This document shows positions 18,932 through 28,110 of a DNA stretch of 64,000 nt, in pieces (position 1 is the first letter of the stretch; each line of letters begins with the position of its first letter). The translations under genes were made by a program, and so were the position numbers. The notes under the pieces are model-generated. The model was not told where the DNA came from. It did no database searches and worked only from the letters and a program-made list of their open reading frames with translations. The stretch spans positions 24,327-88,326 of the forward strand of contig JAGTRY010000007.1 of NCBI GenBank assembly GCA_018262235.1, in the 5' to 3' direction. This DNA comes from Pseudomonadota bacterium. GTDB lineage: Bacteria; Pseudomonadota; Gammaproteobacteria; Burkholderiales; Rhodocyclaceae.

Positions 18932-19795
18932 CTATTTGCGGTCCGGACCACGCTCGTCCGGCTTTTCCCTGTCCTTGCCCGGACCTTGCCGGGATTCGTT
19001 CTTCTGCGCCGGCGCCCTGCCCTGTGGGGTAGCACCACCCTGCGGGGCATTGTTCCTGCCACGGGATTGTGGCTCCGGCTGAGCCCGGGGCGTCTTCTGC
19101 TGTTGTTGCGGCTGCGCCTGCTGCGGGGTGGGTGATGCTGCGCGTTGGGGCGCATCCCGCTGGGGGGCCGTCTGCGTACGCGGTGCCGGTGTGGCCTCAC
19201 GACCACGTGGCGCTTCATGTTGCTGCTGGCGGATCTGCGGATCGCGTGCCTCGTAACGATAATGCTGGTCCTGCAGGGTCTGCTGCTGCGCGCCCTGCGG
19301 ATAGCGCTTGCCCGAATACTGGCGCTGGTAGGTCGGCAGGGGTGGGCGTTCCGGCGAGGCTTCACGTCCGCGTTGATCCCAGCCACTGCGGTGCTGAGCC
19401 CACTCGGATCCCCAATGTTCTCCCCAACGCGGCGGCGCATCGCGCTGCCAGCCACGGAAAAATGCCGGCGCGTGCCGGTAATAGCGGACAGGAATTCTCA
19501 GGAGATCGAAGGGCACCGCTTCCGGCGTCACGGCTCCCCACGGCCCGTTGTACCAGGTGCTGGCGTACCAGTTATCTTTCTGAAATACCCAGTACATCCC
19601 GTCGTAGAAAAAGTAATTCGACTGCATCCCCGGCGCGTAATAGACCGGATAGCCGGGCACCGGAACCAGATCCGGAAACACTGGAACATTGATCCCGATG
19701 CTCAAACCCGGCGCACTGAACCCAATGCTCAGCTGTGCCACGGCCGGTAACGCCGGACACAACAGCATCGACAGCACAAACAATTTCGTACGCAT
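18932..19795 (-). CDS. Exported aromatic-rich protein with Q/P/R-rich tail
   Basis: This 287-residue protein has a signal peptide (to AVAQ), then a Tyr/Trp/Gly-rich domain (residues 30-140: YFFYDGMYWVFQKDNWYASTWYNGPWGAVTPEAVPFDLLRIPVRYYRHAP) and a long low-complexity tail rich in Gln, Pro, Arg and Lys. The folded part resembles the unnamed exported proteins common in Burkholderiales, sometimes labelled YXWGXW-like; function is unknown. The ATG at 19795 follows GGAGG; the track start at 19972 is upstream leader. A shared-motif operator lies 91 bp upstream. Confidence 0.78.
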   Translation of the reverse strand: MRTKLFVLSMLLCPALPAVAQLSIGFSAPGLSIGINVPVFPDLVPVPGYPVYYAPGMQSNYFFYDGMYWVFQKDNWYASTWYNGPWGAVTPEAVPFDLLRIPVRYYRHAPAFFRGWQRDAPPRWGEHWGSEWAQHRSGWDQRGREASPERPPLPTYQRQYSGKRYPQGAQQQTLQDQHYRYEARDPQIRQQQHEAPRGREATPAPRTQTAPQRDAPQRAASPTPQQAQPQQQQKTPRAQPEPQSRGRNNAPQGGATPQGRAPAQKNESRQGPGKDREKPDERGPDRK

Positions 19796-19886
19796 AAATC
19801 CTCCAGTCCGCCCACAAACATCGCTGCCCGGCACACAGGCCGGAGCAGCCGCTCGTAGTACTTTGAAATGCCGGACAACATGCGTC

Positions 19887-19902
19887 TGTACGCCACCGTA
19901 CG
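19887..19902 (-). promoter_or_regulatory. Palindromic operator-like site facing the Q/P-rich protein gene
   Basis: Read on the minus strand: CGTACGGTGGCGTACAGACGC, with a perfect proximal half. Confidence 0.6.
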
Positions 19903-19938
19903 CATCCGGGAGAGACCGCCGACAAGCACCCGCCAGAG

Positions 19939-19954
19939 TGTTGTCTGGCGCACA
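19939..19954 (+). promoter_or_regulatory. Palindromic operator-like site facing the FMN reductase gene
   Basis: TGTTGTCTGGCGCACAGAC reads toward the plus-strand gene; proximal half perfect, distal half TGTTGTC weaker. Confidence 0.55.
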
Positions 19955-20122
19955 GACTGCCCGGCTAGGCATTTGTAAGCTTTTATCCAGAGCAAGCCCG
20001 GGGCATCACGGTAAAACCCTGCCCTGCCCCCACCACAAAAGCTTGTGCGCCTTAGCGGGTCTCCCGAAGACTGGAACCCACGAGGTCTCGTCCGCTTGTT
20101 CCCCTTTCCCAAGGAGCGCCTC

Positions 20123-20674
20123 ATGACCCAATACCCGATCGCCGTGATCGTCGGCAGCCTGCGCCGTGATTCATTCAATCGCCAACTCGCCGATGGCATG
20201 GCCAAACTGGCACCACCGGAGTTCTCGTTTAAGCAGGTCCAGATCGGTGATCTGCCTCTCTACAATCAGGACGACGACGCAAATCAGTCCGTCGCCGTCA
20301 AACGTCTGAAAAGCGAAATCAGTGCCGCAGCCGGCCTGCTGTTCGTCAGCGCCGAATACAACCGTTCCATCCCGGGCGTGCTCAAGAACGCCATAGATCA
20401 GGCTTCACGGCCGTATGGTCAAAGCGTCTGGGGCGGCAAACCCACCGGCATCATCGGTGTATCGCTCGGGGCCATTGGTACCAGCCTGGCGCAACAGCAT
20501 CTGCGCAACATCCTCGCCTATCTGGATGTACCGACCATGGGCCAGCCCGAAGCCTTTCTCCAGGCCCGCGAAGGCTTGTTTGACGCCAGCGGCAACATCG
20601 GCGAGCCCAGTCTGAAGTTCCTGCAGAACTGGATGGATCACTACGTGGCCTGGGTGAAGAAACACAGCGCCTGA
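20123..20674 (+). CDS. NADPH-dependent FMN reductase, ChrR/YieF-like
   Basis: The 183-residue flavoprotein belongs to the NADPH-dependent FMN reductase family. The phosphate-binding loop GSLRRDSFNRQLA, the SAEYNRSIPGVLKNAIDQASRP segment and the GxxG region before LRNILAYLDVPTMGQPEAFL are all present. Relatives reduce quinones, chromate or azo dyes and protect against oxidative stress. The ATG at 20123 follows AAGGAG; the track ORF from 20045 adds leader. The universal stress gene starts 86 bp downstream on the same strand, so a two-gene stress operon is likely. Confidence 0.88.
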   Translation: MTQYPIAVIVGSLRRDSFNRQLADGMAKLAPPEFSFKQVQIGDLPLYNQDDDANQSVAVKRLKSEISAAAGLLFVSAEYNRSIPGVLKNAIDQASRPYGQSVWGGKPTGIIGVSLGAIGTSLAQQHLRNILAYLDVPTMGQPEAFLQAREGLFDASGNIGEPSLKFLQNWMDHYVAWVKKHSA

Positions 20675-20760
20675 GCACTCAGTCGCCGTTCGCGTGCCAG
20701 AGCGCACGCGTCGGCCCTTCAACCGGTAGTGCGGATCCATTCTCCGCCACGAGACACACA

Positions 20761-21588
20761 ATGAACTACTCAAGCTTGATGGTGAATCTGGAACTTGGAC
20801 ACCTGAATACGGGGCTTCTCCAGGTCGCGAGTGACATGGCCGATCTGTTTCACGCCGATGTGATCGGCATCGCAACTTGTCAGCCCATGCAGATGACTTA
20901 CGACGCCGCCTATGTGGCCACGGATTTTTTCGAGCAGGCGCGGGACCAGATCAACCAGAACATGCGCGAAACCGAAGCCGAGTTCCGCCAGGCCATGCAG
21001 ACCCATGCCCAGTCACTGGAATGGCGTTCCTGCGTCATGACCGGTTCGCTCGCCGATTATGTTGCCAATGAAGCCCGCAGTACCGATCTGCTCATCACCG
21101 GCGTGGGCGCCATCAACACGACCGATGCGCCGCGCAACGTTGACACAGGTAGCCTCATCATGCAGCTGGGCCGCCCGGTCCTGATGGTGCCAATCGCCAT
21201 CGAAAAACTGGGGTTGGACCAGGTGATGATCGCCTGGAAAGACTCACGCGAATCCCGCCGTGCCGTGCTGGACGCTTTGCCACTGCTGAAAATGGCCGCC
21301 CAAGTCAGCGTTGTCGCGCTCTTCGGCAAGGATGAAAAACCTTTGATGCGCAAGAGCCTCGACGACGTAGTGAACTGGCTCAAAAAGCACGGGGTGATCG
21401 CCGAATCCATCGAAGCGGCCGCCGACGAGCATGACGCCAGGCAACTGGACGCCATCGCCAAGGCCCACGGAATCAGCATCATCGTGGCCGGCGCTTACGG
21501 CCACAGCCGCCTGCGCGAATGGGCGCTGGGCGGCGTAACGCGCGATCTACTGCTCAAGGGCACGCACTGCGCGTTCGTTTCGCACTGA
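20761..21588 (+). CDS. Universal stress protein with two UspA modules
   Basis: The 275-residue protein contains two tandem Usp-type modules. The second (from about residue 155) ends with VAGAYGHSRLREWALGGVTRDLL, close to the UspA nucleotide-binding signature GxxGx9G(S/T). The first has ITGVGAINTT instead and is probably degenerate. Tandem UspA proteins respond to starvation, oxidants or respiratory arrest. It lies downstream of the FMN reductase gene, probably co-transcribed. Its own ribosome site is weak (CGAGACACACA), consistent with dependence on the upstream unit. Confidence 0.88.
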   Translation: MNYSSLMVNLELGHLNTGLLQVASDMADLFHADVIGIATCQPMQMTYDAAYVATDFFEQARDQINQNMRETEAEFRQAMQTHAQSLEWRSCVMTGSLADYVANEARSTDLLITGVGAINTTDAPRNVDTGSLIMQLGRPVLMVPIAIEKLGLDQVMIAWKDSRESRRAVLDALPLLKMAAQVSVVALFGKDEKPLMRKSLDDVVNWLKKHGVIAESIEAAADEHDARQLDAIAKAHGISIIVAGAYGHSRLREWALGGVTRDLLLKGTHCAFVSH

Positions 21589-21657
21589 GCGAACAAACCC
21601 ACGGGGAATCGCTCCCCTGCAATCCGGGCATGCGTGATTTGCGCCACACGCCCGTTC

Positions 21658-21673
21658 GGTTCGATAGCGAACA
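21658..21673 (+). promoter_or_regulatory. Palindromic operator-like site facing DUF3309 gene
   Basis: GGTTCGATAGCGAACATACAG contains the symmetrical TTCG-ATAG-CGAA core and reads toward the DUF3309 start, 184 bp away. Confidence 0.55.
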
Positions 21674-21857
21674 TACAGCCCGCGCCGATCTGCCTACACT
21701 GCCCCAAACGATGCGTCACCCATCCACCCCTGACCCCGCTTCTGAATGACAGAGTCTTTGCCCATAAAAACAATTCGTCATTGAATTCAATCAGCATCAA
21801 AAACACGTTCTCGCAATCGAATGAAGTTCGCCCCCAACCCCCACCAAGGAGTACCCC

Positions 21858-22016
21858 ATGAGCTTAGGATCCATCCTCTTGATCATCCTGATTCTGATGT
21901 TGATCGGCGTCATCCCGAACTGGCCGCATAGCCGCAATTGGGGTTATGGCCCCAGCGGCGGGGTCAGCCTGGTCCTGCTTGTCGTTGTCGTCCTGCTGAT
22001 CATCGGGAGGATTTGA
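21858..22016 (+). CDS. DUF3309 small membrane protein
   Basis: This 52-residue protein is too short for the supplied ORF track. Its sequence opens [17 protein letters not shown], has the central [18 protein letters not shown] and ends with a second hydrophobic helix [15 protein letters not shown], a textbook DUF3309 protein. AAGGAG precedes the ATG. Function is unknown; the family recurs among stress genes in proteobacteria. Its stop codon overlaps the start of the next gene (TGATG), so the two are translationally coupled. Confidence 0.9.
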   Translation: MSLGSILLIILILMLIGVIPNWPHSRNWGYGPSGGVSLVLLVVVVLLIIGRI

Positions 22017-23374
22017 TGAACACCCCCGGACGCCCTTCTGCAGCCCTGCGGCGGCAATCCCGCCTGTGCCTGTCCGGGCTGGCCGCCGGCAGCCTCTTGC
22101 TGTCGCTTGCGGCCTGCGGTGAAACCTCCACCGTGCCGCTTTCAGCCGGCGTCGGGGTACAACCCGCATTACCTGCGCCCACCCATGACAAGATCCCCAC
22201 CGTAAACATCGCTCCGGCCAAGGGCTGGCCGGTGGGCATCCTGCCGCTTTCCACCCCCGGGACGCGTGTGGCCGCCTTTGCCAGCGAGCTGGATCACCCG
22301 CGCTGGCTGTATGTGCTGCCCAACGGCGATGTGCTCGTTGCCGAAACCAATTCCCCCGCCAAGCCTGAAGACGCCAAGGGTCTCAAGGGCTGGGTAATGG
22401 GGCTGCTCATGAAGCGGGCAGGCGCTACCGTAGCCAGTGCCAACCGCGTCACCTTGCTGCGTGACACGGATGGCGATGGCATCGCCGACATGCGCTCGGT
22501 GCTGCTCGAAGGGCTCAATTCCCCCTTCGGCATGGCCTTGGTCAACAACGACCTGTACATCGCCAACTCCGATGCCGTGATGCGCTTCCCGTACGTTACG
22601 GGAGACACCCACATCACCGCCGCCGGGATCAAGGTCGTTGCCCTGCCGGCCGGGCCGATCAACCATCACTGGACCAAGAATATCCTCGCCAGCCCGGATG
22701 GCAGCAAGCTCTACATCACCGTGGGTTCAAACAGCAATGTAGGCGAACGCGGCATGGAAGCCGAAGCGCAGCGCGCCGCGATATGGGAGATGGATCTGCA
22801 CACCGGCGCCTACCGCGTTTTTGCCAGCGGCCTGCGCAACCCCAACGGACTGGCCTGGGATGCCGACAACAGCAAGCTGTGGGCCGTAGTCAATGAACGG
22901 GACGAACTCGGCAATGACCTTGTTCCCGATTTTCTCACCTCGGTACGCGATGGTGCCTTCTACGGCTGGCCCTACAGCTATTACGGCCAACACATCGATA
23001 CCCGCGCAACCCCGCCACGCCCCGATCTGGTCGCCAGCGCCACGGTGCCGGACTATGCCCTGGGCGCCCACACCGCGCCGCTCGGCCTCGCCTCATCCGC
23101 CGGCACCAGCCTGCCCGCCTCGTTTGCCAACGGTATGTTCATCGGCCAGCATGGCTCGTGGAACCGCAAGCCCTTCAGCGGCTACAAGGTCATCTTCGTG
23201 CCCTTCGTCGAGGGCAAGCCGGTGGGCGCCCCCGTGGATGTCCTGACAGGTTTTCTCAGCAAGGAAGGCACCGCCTACGGCCGACCGGTCGGCGTGGCCC
23301 TCGACAAACAAGGGGCCTTACTCGTTGCTGACGATGTGGGCAATGTGGTCTGGCGCGTCAGTTCCGTACCCTGA
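22016..23374 (+). CDS. PQQ-dependent sugar-dehydrogenase-like lipoprotein
   Basis: The 452-residue protein has a lipoprotein signal (lipobox LAAC near residue 33) and a six-bladed propeller of the glucose/sorbosone dehydrogenase type: [87 protein letters not shown] and [11 protein letters not shown]. Relatives oxidise aldoses in the periplasm using PQQ, but the cofactor and substrate here are not proven, and many lipoprotein relatives remain uncharacterised. The ATG at 22016 overlaps the DUF3309 stop and uses GGGAGG inside that gene. Confidence 0.83.
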   Translation: MNTPGRPSAALRRQSRLCLSGLAAGSLLLSLAACGETSTVPLSAGVGVQPALPAPTHDKIPTVNIAPAKGWPVGILPLSTPGTRVAAFASELDHPRWLYVLPNGDVLVAETNSPAKPEDAKGLKGWVMGLLMKRAGATVASANRVTLLRDTDGDGIADMRSVLLEGLNSPFGMALVNNDLYIANSDAVMRFPYVTGDTHITAAGIKVVALPAGPINHHWTKNILASPDGSKLYITVGSNSNVGERGMEAEAQRAAIWEMDLHTGAYRVFASGLRNPNGLAWDADNSKLWAVVNERDELGNDLVPDFLTSVRDGAFYGWPYSYYGQHIDTRATPPRPDLVASATVPDYALGAHTAPLGLASSAGTSLPASFANGMFIGQHGSWNRKPFSGYKVIFVPFVEGKPVGAPVDVLTGFLSKEGTAYGRPVGVALDKQGALLVADDVGNVVWRVSSVP

Positions 23375-23390
23375 ACCCCATCACCCAATT

Positions 23391-23419
23391 CAAGGCGGCC
23401 GCTCGGCCGCCTTTTTTTG
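23391..23419 (+). terminator. Intrinsic terminator after sugar-dehydrogenase-like gene
   Basis: Stem AAGGCGGCC/GGCCGCCTT followed by a run of T, 18 bp after the stop codon. Confidence 0.9.
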
Positions 23420-23590
23420 CGTCCACGTGCATTTGATACGCACCAGGCGTACCACGCAGCGAACGGACTTCAACCCGGCCTGGCCGGATCGACAGGCTCC
23501 TGCTGCTTAATAAATTTGAAACTCCCGGCAAACAGCCAGGTCAGATCGCATACTTCAGCCTTTCTGCCACGCCTGTCGTCGAGCCCAAAC

Positions 23591-26110
23591 ATGTCCTTCT
23601 CCACAGTCTTGTCCCGCACTGCCACAGCCTTAGTGCTGCTCGGCGCAATGCCCATGCCTTTTGCATCCGCAGCGACGGAAACCACCGACAACGGCTACAA
23701 CCTGCCGCCCAGGAAAATCCTCGATGTGATGCGAGCCCCCAGCCTGCCGGTCCCCAGCGTCAGCCCTACGCGCGAAAAAATGTTGCTCGTCGCCTGGCAG
23801 GAATATCCCTCTCTGGAACGTGTCGCCACGCCCATCGTGAAGCTCGCAGGCGTGCGTATCGAGGTGAAGAACCACAGCCGGCATGACACGCCTGGAGGCT
23901 ACGGCATCACGCCGTGTGCTGCGAGCTATGCGCTGGTGACGATCGCCAGCGGCCAGCAGCGCGCCGTGGCGCTGCCTCCCGATGCATGCCCGGGCGCACC
24001 GCTCTGGTCGGCCGACGGTAAGCATTTTGCATTCACCAACACGGCGGCCGACGCGGTCGAACTGTGGGTGGGAGACGCCGCCACCGGCAAATTGCGCCAG
24101 ATGAAGGGGGCCCGGCTCAACCCCGCATTCGGCGATGCATTGCAGTGGCTGGACAACCAGACGTTGCTGGTGAAGCTGCTGCCCAAGGGGCTGGGCCTGC
24201 CCCCTGCCGCCACAGGCACACCGGTCGGCCCCAGCATCCAGGAAGCCGATGGCAGCAAAGGCCAGAGCAGTACCTATGAAAACCGCGACACGCTCAGCAA
24301 CAAGCACGACGAAGACCTGTTCGACCATTACGCGGCCAGCCAGATCGCGACGATCAACATCGGCACCGGCACCATCCGCCCCATCGGCAAGGTCGCCAAC
24401 TACCTCGAAGTCGACTCCGCCCCCGATGGCCGCCACATCCTCGTGTCCGCCATGCACAAGCCCTATTCCTACGTCACCACCTACGACCGCTTCCCGCGTG
24501 AAGTGCAGGTGTGGGACGCCCCCGCGCATGGCGAGCTCACCCTCCACAGCGTGGCCTCCTTGCCCCTGGCTGATCGCGTCCCCATCCAGGGAGTGCCGAC
24601 CGGTCCGCGCGACTTCGCCTGGCGCCAGAACGAACCCGCCACGCTGATCTGGGCCGAAGCGCTTGACGGGGGGGACTGGAAGGTGAAAGTCCCCGCGCGC
24701 GACAAGCTGCTCATGCAACGCGCGCCATTCACGGCAGCACCTGTCGAAATCCTGCGTACCGAACAACGCTTCGGTGGATTCGCCTGGGGCGAACGCAAGG
24801 ATTTCTCCCTGATGAGCGAATTCGACATGAATCGCCACTGGCAGCGCAGCTTCATCGTCAACGTCGATGATCCGCAACAGAAGCCCCGCCTCTTGTGGGA
24901 TCTGTCCTACGACGAAAAGTATGCCGCGCCCGGCAATCCCGTCATGCGCCGCATGGCCAATGGCGCTCTGGTCATCCGTCAGGAAGGCGACGCCATCTAC
25001 CTCGCCGGCAAGGGTGCATCGCCTGACGGCGACCGTCCTTTCCTGGACAGGCTCTCACTCGCAACGCTCAAGAGCGAACGCCTGTTCCGCAGTGGCAAGG
25101 ATGCCTACGAGGTCTTCCTCGCCTTCACCGGCGCAGACGCCAGCAGCTTCCTCACCTGGCACCAGTCGCCTGTCGATCCACCCAACGCCTTCATGCGCAC
25201 CCTCGGCCAGTCTGCGACGGCAGAGGCTGGCGAGCCCGCGTACGTTTCCACCGCCCGCGCGCTCACCCATATCCCGGATCCCGCACCGGCCGTGCGCAGC
25301 ATCAAGAAGCAACTCGTGAAGTACAAGCGTGCCGACGGTCTCGACCTCTCGTTCACGCTGTACACCCCGCCTGGCTACAAGCCGGGAACGCGCGTGCCGG
25401 CGATCCTGTACGCCTATCCGCTGGATTACGCGAATGCCGCATCGGCAGGGCAAGTCAGCGGCTCGGAGCAGACCTTCACACGCCTGCGCGAATATCGTCT
25501 CCTGCTCCTTGCCGGATACGCGATCATCGACAACGCCTCCTTTCCCGTCGTAGGCGATCCGAAGACGGCCTATGACACTTATATGGATCAGCTCGTAGCC
25601 GATGCCAAAGCTGCTGTCGATGAAGCGGTGAAGCTTGGCGTGGTCGACCCCGAGCGCATCGGCGTGACCGGCCACAGCCATGGCGCGCTGATGACAGCCA
25701 ACCTCATCGCACACACCCGGCTCTTCCGCGCCGGCGTAGCCACCAGTGGCTCCTTCAACAAGACCCTCACGCCCTTCGGCTTCCAGAGCGAGCGTCGTTC
25801 ACTCTGGGAAGCGCCGGAGGTGTATCAGAAAGTCTCCCCGTTCTTCTATGCCGACAAGTTCCAGGCGCCGCTCCTGATCGTCCATGGCGCAGACGATGCC
25901 AACCCGGGCACCACGCCCTTGCAGGCCACCAAGCTCTTTGAAGCCATCCGTGGCAACGGCGGGACCGCACGGCTGGTGATGCTGCCGCACGAGCCGCACT
26001 GGTACACGGCGCGCGAATCGAACGAACAGCTGATCTACGAAATGGTCCGCTGGTTCGACAAATACGTGAAGAACGCCGCACCACGCCCGGAAAATTCTGC
26101 GCAGCCATAA
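23591..26110 (+). CDS. Exported S9-family (prolyl oligopeptidase-like) serine peptidase
   Basis: The 839-residue protein has a signal peptide (to FASA), an N-terminal propeller region (about residues 60-580) and a C-terminal alpha/beta-hydrolase domain. The catalytic set is visible: nucleophile in GVTGHSHGALM, acid in HGADDANPGTTP and histidine in LPHEPHWYTARE. The pattern, with GHSHGA rather than GxSxGG, is nearest to the glutamyl-endopeptidase-like S9 branch. It should digest peptides in the periplasm or outside. The ATG at 23591 is chosen because the signal peptide starts there; the track start at 23417 adds non-conserved residues. A terminator precedes it, so it has its own promoter. Confidence 0.87.
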   Translation: MSFSTVLSRTATALVLLGAMPMPFASAATETTDNGYNLPPRKILDVMRAPSLPVPSVSPTREKMLLVAWQEYPSLERVATPIVKLAGVRIEVKNHSRHDTPGGYGITPCAASYALVTIASGQQRAVALPPDACPGAPLWSADGKHFAFTNTAADAVELWVGDAATGKLRQMKGARLNPAFGDALQWLDNQTLLVKLLPKGLGLPPAATGTPVGPSIQEADGSKGQSSTYENRDTLSNKHDEDLFDHYAASQIATINIGTGTIRPIGKVANYLEVDSAPDGRHILVSAMHKPYSYVTTYDRFPREVQVWDAPAHGELTLHSVASLPLADRVPIQGVPTGPRDFAWRQNEPATLIWAEALDGGDWKVKVPARDKLLMQRAPFTAAPVEILRTEQRFGGFAWGERKDFSLMSEFDMNRHWQRSFIVNVDDPQQKPRLLWDLSYDEKYAAPGNPVMRRMANGALVIRQEGDAIYLAGKGASPDGDRPFLDRLSLATLKSERLFRSGKDAYEVFLAFTGADASSFLTWHQSPVDPPNAFMRTLGQSATAEAGEPAYVSTARALTHIPDPAPAVRSIKKQLVKYKRADGLDLSFTLYTPPGYKPGTRVPAILYAYPLDYANAASAGQVSGSEQTFTRLREYRLLLLAGYAIIDNASFPVVGDPKTAYDTYMDQLVADAKAAVDEAVKLGVVDPERIGVTGHSHGALMTANLIAHTRLFRAGVATSGSFNKTLTPFGFQSERRSLWEAPEVYQKVSPFFYADKFQAPLLIVHGADDANPGTTPLQATKLFEAIRGNGGTARLVMLPHEPHWYTARESNEQLIYEMVRWFDKYVKNAAPRPENSAQP

Positions 26111-26380
26111 GCCAGGCAAGCAGAAGACGACAGAAGTTTCGTCCAGATGCCTGCGCTGAGGTACCCGCCCGGTATCTGCTCGGGAGGCGAGTGAGCCCGC
26201 TGCCATCCTTCCGGCGAAGAACTGCGCAATCTAGTGAACTTGATCACCCCTTCTGAACCGACATGATCACGGCGCTGTTACTACAATGTCAGCGTGCTGG
26301 TCGATGTGATCAGTCGGCCATGAAGGGACGCTCACAGCCTCCTTTTACCGGCCATTCAGATGACCGCTTCACTTTGAAAC

Positions 26381-26608
26381 CTGCCGGATACCCTCGTCAT
26401 CAATGGCGTCTCAAAGACCTATGCAATGACCGGCTGGCGAATCGGCTACGCTGCCGGCCCGACGGACTTGATTCGGGCCATTGATACACTGTTGTCGCAA
26501 TCATCCGGCAACTGCTGTTCGGTGAGCCAGGCCGCAGCGGCTGCCGCCATGAACGGTGATCAAAGCTTTGTAAAGACCAGCGTGACGATTTATCGTCAGC
26601 GGCGCGAT
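26381..26608 (+). pseudogene. Class I/II aminotransferase fragment
   Basis: Translation reads PDTLVINGVSKTYAMTGWRIGYAAGPTDLIRAIDTLLSQSSGNCCSVSQAAAAAAMNGDQSFVKTSVTIYRQRRD, the PLP-lysine region (SKTYAMTGWRIGY) of an aspartate-type aminotransferase. A stop lies just upstream in frame, the N-terminal 230 or so residues are absent, and homology stops abruptly after RRD. It is a truncated relic, joined end to end with a paiB fragment. Confidence 0.8.
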
Positions 26609-26879
26609 ACCAACCTGGCGTTATATAGGCCTGCGGCCCCTGGAACATGATCACCGAAGCAAGCCCCTTATCGCCTAGGCGGCGCCATACTTCATTCGCG
26701 CGGGAGACGTGACCGATCAGTGTGCCGTAAGGCCCCTGCTCGCGATCCAGAAAGAAAGGGACGTGGTTGGCAATTAAGCCCTCCGTGTCGTGACATACCC
26801 AGGCCCCCAGCGGATGTTGCTCGATCAGTTCAAGAATGATTGCCCGGTCTTCGAGCCTGTGATGCTTTGAAACGTACAT
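26609..26879 (-). pseudogene. PaiB-like FMN-binding regulator fragment
   Basis: From the ATG at 26879 (behind AGGGGAG) the protein reads MYVSKHHRLEDRAIILELIEQHPLGAWVCHD...GTLIGHVSRANEVWRR...FQGPQAYITPGWY, the first 90 residues of the PaiB family. It then runs into the opposite-strand aminotransferase relic and loses similarity. PaiB proteins are normally about 200 residues, so this is a 3' truncation; a short fusion peptide could still be made. Confidence 0.78.
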
Positions 26880-27148
26880 GGCACTCCCCTAAAAACCCTG
26901 ACATACCTAGCGTATTAGCAGGAGCGCCAGAGAGCACATCGTCTGCCCGATCTAGGCATCCAACGCCTGCCAGGCTCTTGTCCGCGCAAACAACGGCGCG
27001 CGCCCGCGCGCCTCAAAACCGAGCAGCCCGAACCAGCGCGTGCTTGTAGTGCAGGCCCCTAGCACGAACCAAGCCCGCAGAGCAATGGGCTTCGATGATT
27101 TACTTTGCCAGACTATCGACGCTTTTACTCGTAAGGACACGTAGGCCT
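26880..27148. other. Intergenic region next to the gene scar
   Basis: No gene could be supported. Both strands have a short open frame (for example minus 27140-26952), but neither resembles a known family. Confidence 0.4.
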
Positions 27149-28018
27149 TTAGCGCTCCAGGATGAACGCCTGTGCCTCAGCAACGTCTGCCCGGCCAGAC
27201 GGCTGTACGGGGACGTACACCTCGAAGCGACGGTCGAGGAATGAGGGCAGGTGTTGCACATTGCGACAGCGGCGCAGCCATGGCCCTTCGACAGCGCGCC
27301 AGCCTGTTTCCTCTTCGATGCGTGTCATGAGCAGCGGCGCGGCAGGAATGTCGACGCCACTCTCGAAACGGAACACCGCATACGCGCCGCCACGCAGTCG
27401 TCCTTCATCGAGACCGGAAATCCTGTGCGCCAACGGCGCGTGCAGCAAGGCGGCCTCAGTGTCGATGCGGCTCGTGCCGGAAGCATATAAATTGGCTTCG
27501 ACATCCACCGCCCACCCGAAGCGTTTGTCACGCTCGATGCCACAGGCCATGGCCCGCGCGCGCAGTTCGTTTGAGGCCTGCTGCAAATCCGAACGTTGCC
27601 CCGAGTAGGGAATGTACTGGATCACCATCTCAGGCAGAAGCTCGATACGCAAGGCTGCATGCGTCACTGGTGAGTACTGGCGAAATACCGAAGGCGCCTG
27701 TCCGTGCAGACGGCTGAAAGCGCGGCTGAAAGCCTGCGTCGAGGCATAGCCCGCCTCACAGGCAACGTCGAGCAGCGAGCGCTCGGGCTGCGCGATGATC
27801 GCCTGGCGTGCGCGCTGCAGGCGCAGACGCCACACGCGGCCCATCGGCGTCTCGTGCGCATACGCATGGAAGCCACCATCGAGACGATGACGCGAGATGC
27901 AGGCCACCTCGGCAAGCTGCGCGAGCGTCAGCGTGTCATCGAGATGACCGTCGATATAGCGCGCGAGCGTGCCGAAGCGTTTGATCTGGCGTAGCTGCCT
28001 GTCAATGTTGATGCTCAT
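27149..28018 (-). CDS. AraC-family regulator with C-terminal GyrI-like effector domain
   Basis: The 289-residue protein has an N-terminal AraC/XylS double helix-turn-helix (LTLAQLAEVACISRHRLDGGFHAYAHETPMGRVWRLRLQRARQ...VACEAGYASTQAFSRAFSRLHGQAP) and a C-terminal AraC-type effector-binding (GyrI-like) domain (about residues 135-288), the architecture of Rob-type regulators that bind small hydrophobic ligands. It is divergent from the ABC exporter, with 92 bp between starts, and probably regulates it. The start at 28018 (MSINIDRQ) is preferred; ATG 28027 is possible. The track start at 28120 would overlap the exporter gene. Confidence 0.85.
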   Translation of the reverse strand: MSINIDRQLRQIKRFGTLARYIDGHLDDTLTLAQLAEVACISRHRLDGGFHAYAHETPMGRVWRLRLQRARQAIIAQPERSLLDVACEAGYASTQAFSRAFSRLHGQAPSVFRQYSPVTHAALRIELLPEMVIQYIPYSGQRSDLQQASNELRARAMACGIERDKRFGWAVDVEANLYASGTSRIDTEAALLHAPLAHRISGLDEGRLRGGAYAVFRFESGVDIPAAPLLMTRIEEETGWRAVEGPWLRRCRNVQHLPSFLDRRFEVYVPVQPSGRADVAEAQAFILER

Positions 28019-28110
28019 GCCATGCATACCTGTCTGTGGAATCGGGCAATTCCGATCACTGCCCGCATGAGGACCAATGATACTTTTTCGGCGTCCCTTC
28101 ATGCACTGAA

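Larger units (their letters stand above)
19796..20122. other. Divergent regulatory region with two operator-like sites
   Basis: This 327-bp gap separates the Q/P-rich protein gene and the FMN reductase gene. It holds two copies of the shared motif in opposite orientation (19887 and 19939). A third, weak TGTGCGCC lies near 20046. Confidence 0.6.

Noticed and set aside
20682-20760. CGTTCGC...GCGCACG dyad before the UspA gene as another copy of the shared motif
   Set aside because: The half-sites are separated by a longer spacer than in the 15 accepted sites, and ACAGAC is absent.
23630-24877. 415-codon minus-strand ORF opposite the S9 peptidase
   Set aside because: Antisense shadow; the plus-strand gene has signal peptide, triad and normal length.
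26952-27140. Short minus-strand ORF and opposing plus-strand frame
   Set aside because: Neither has a ribosome site or recognisable similarity; both are too short to support.
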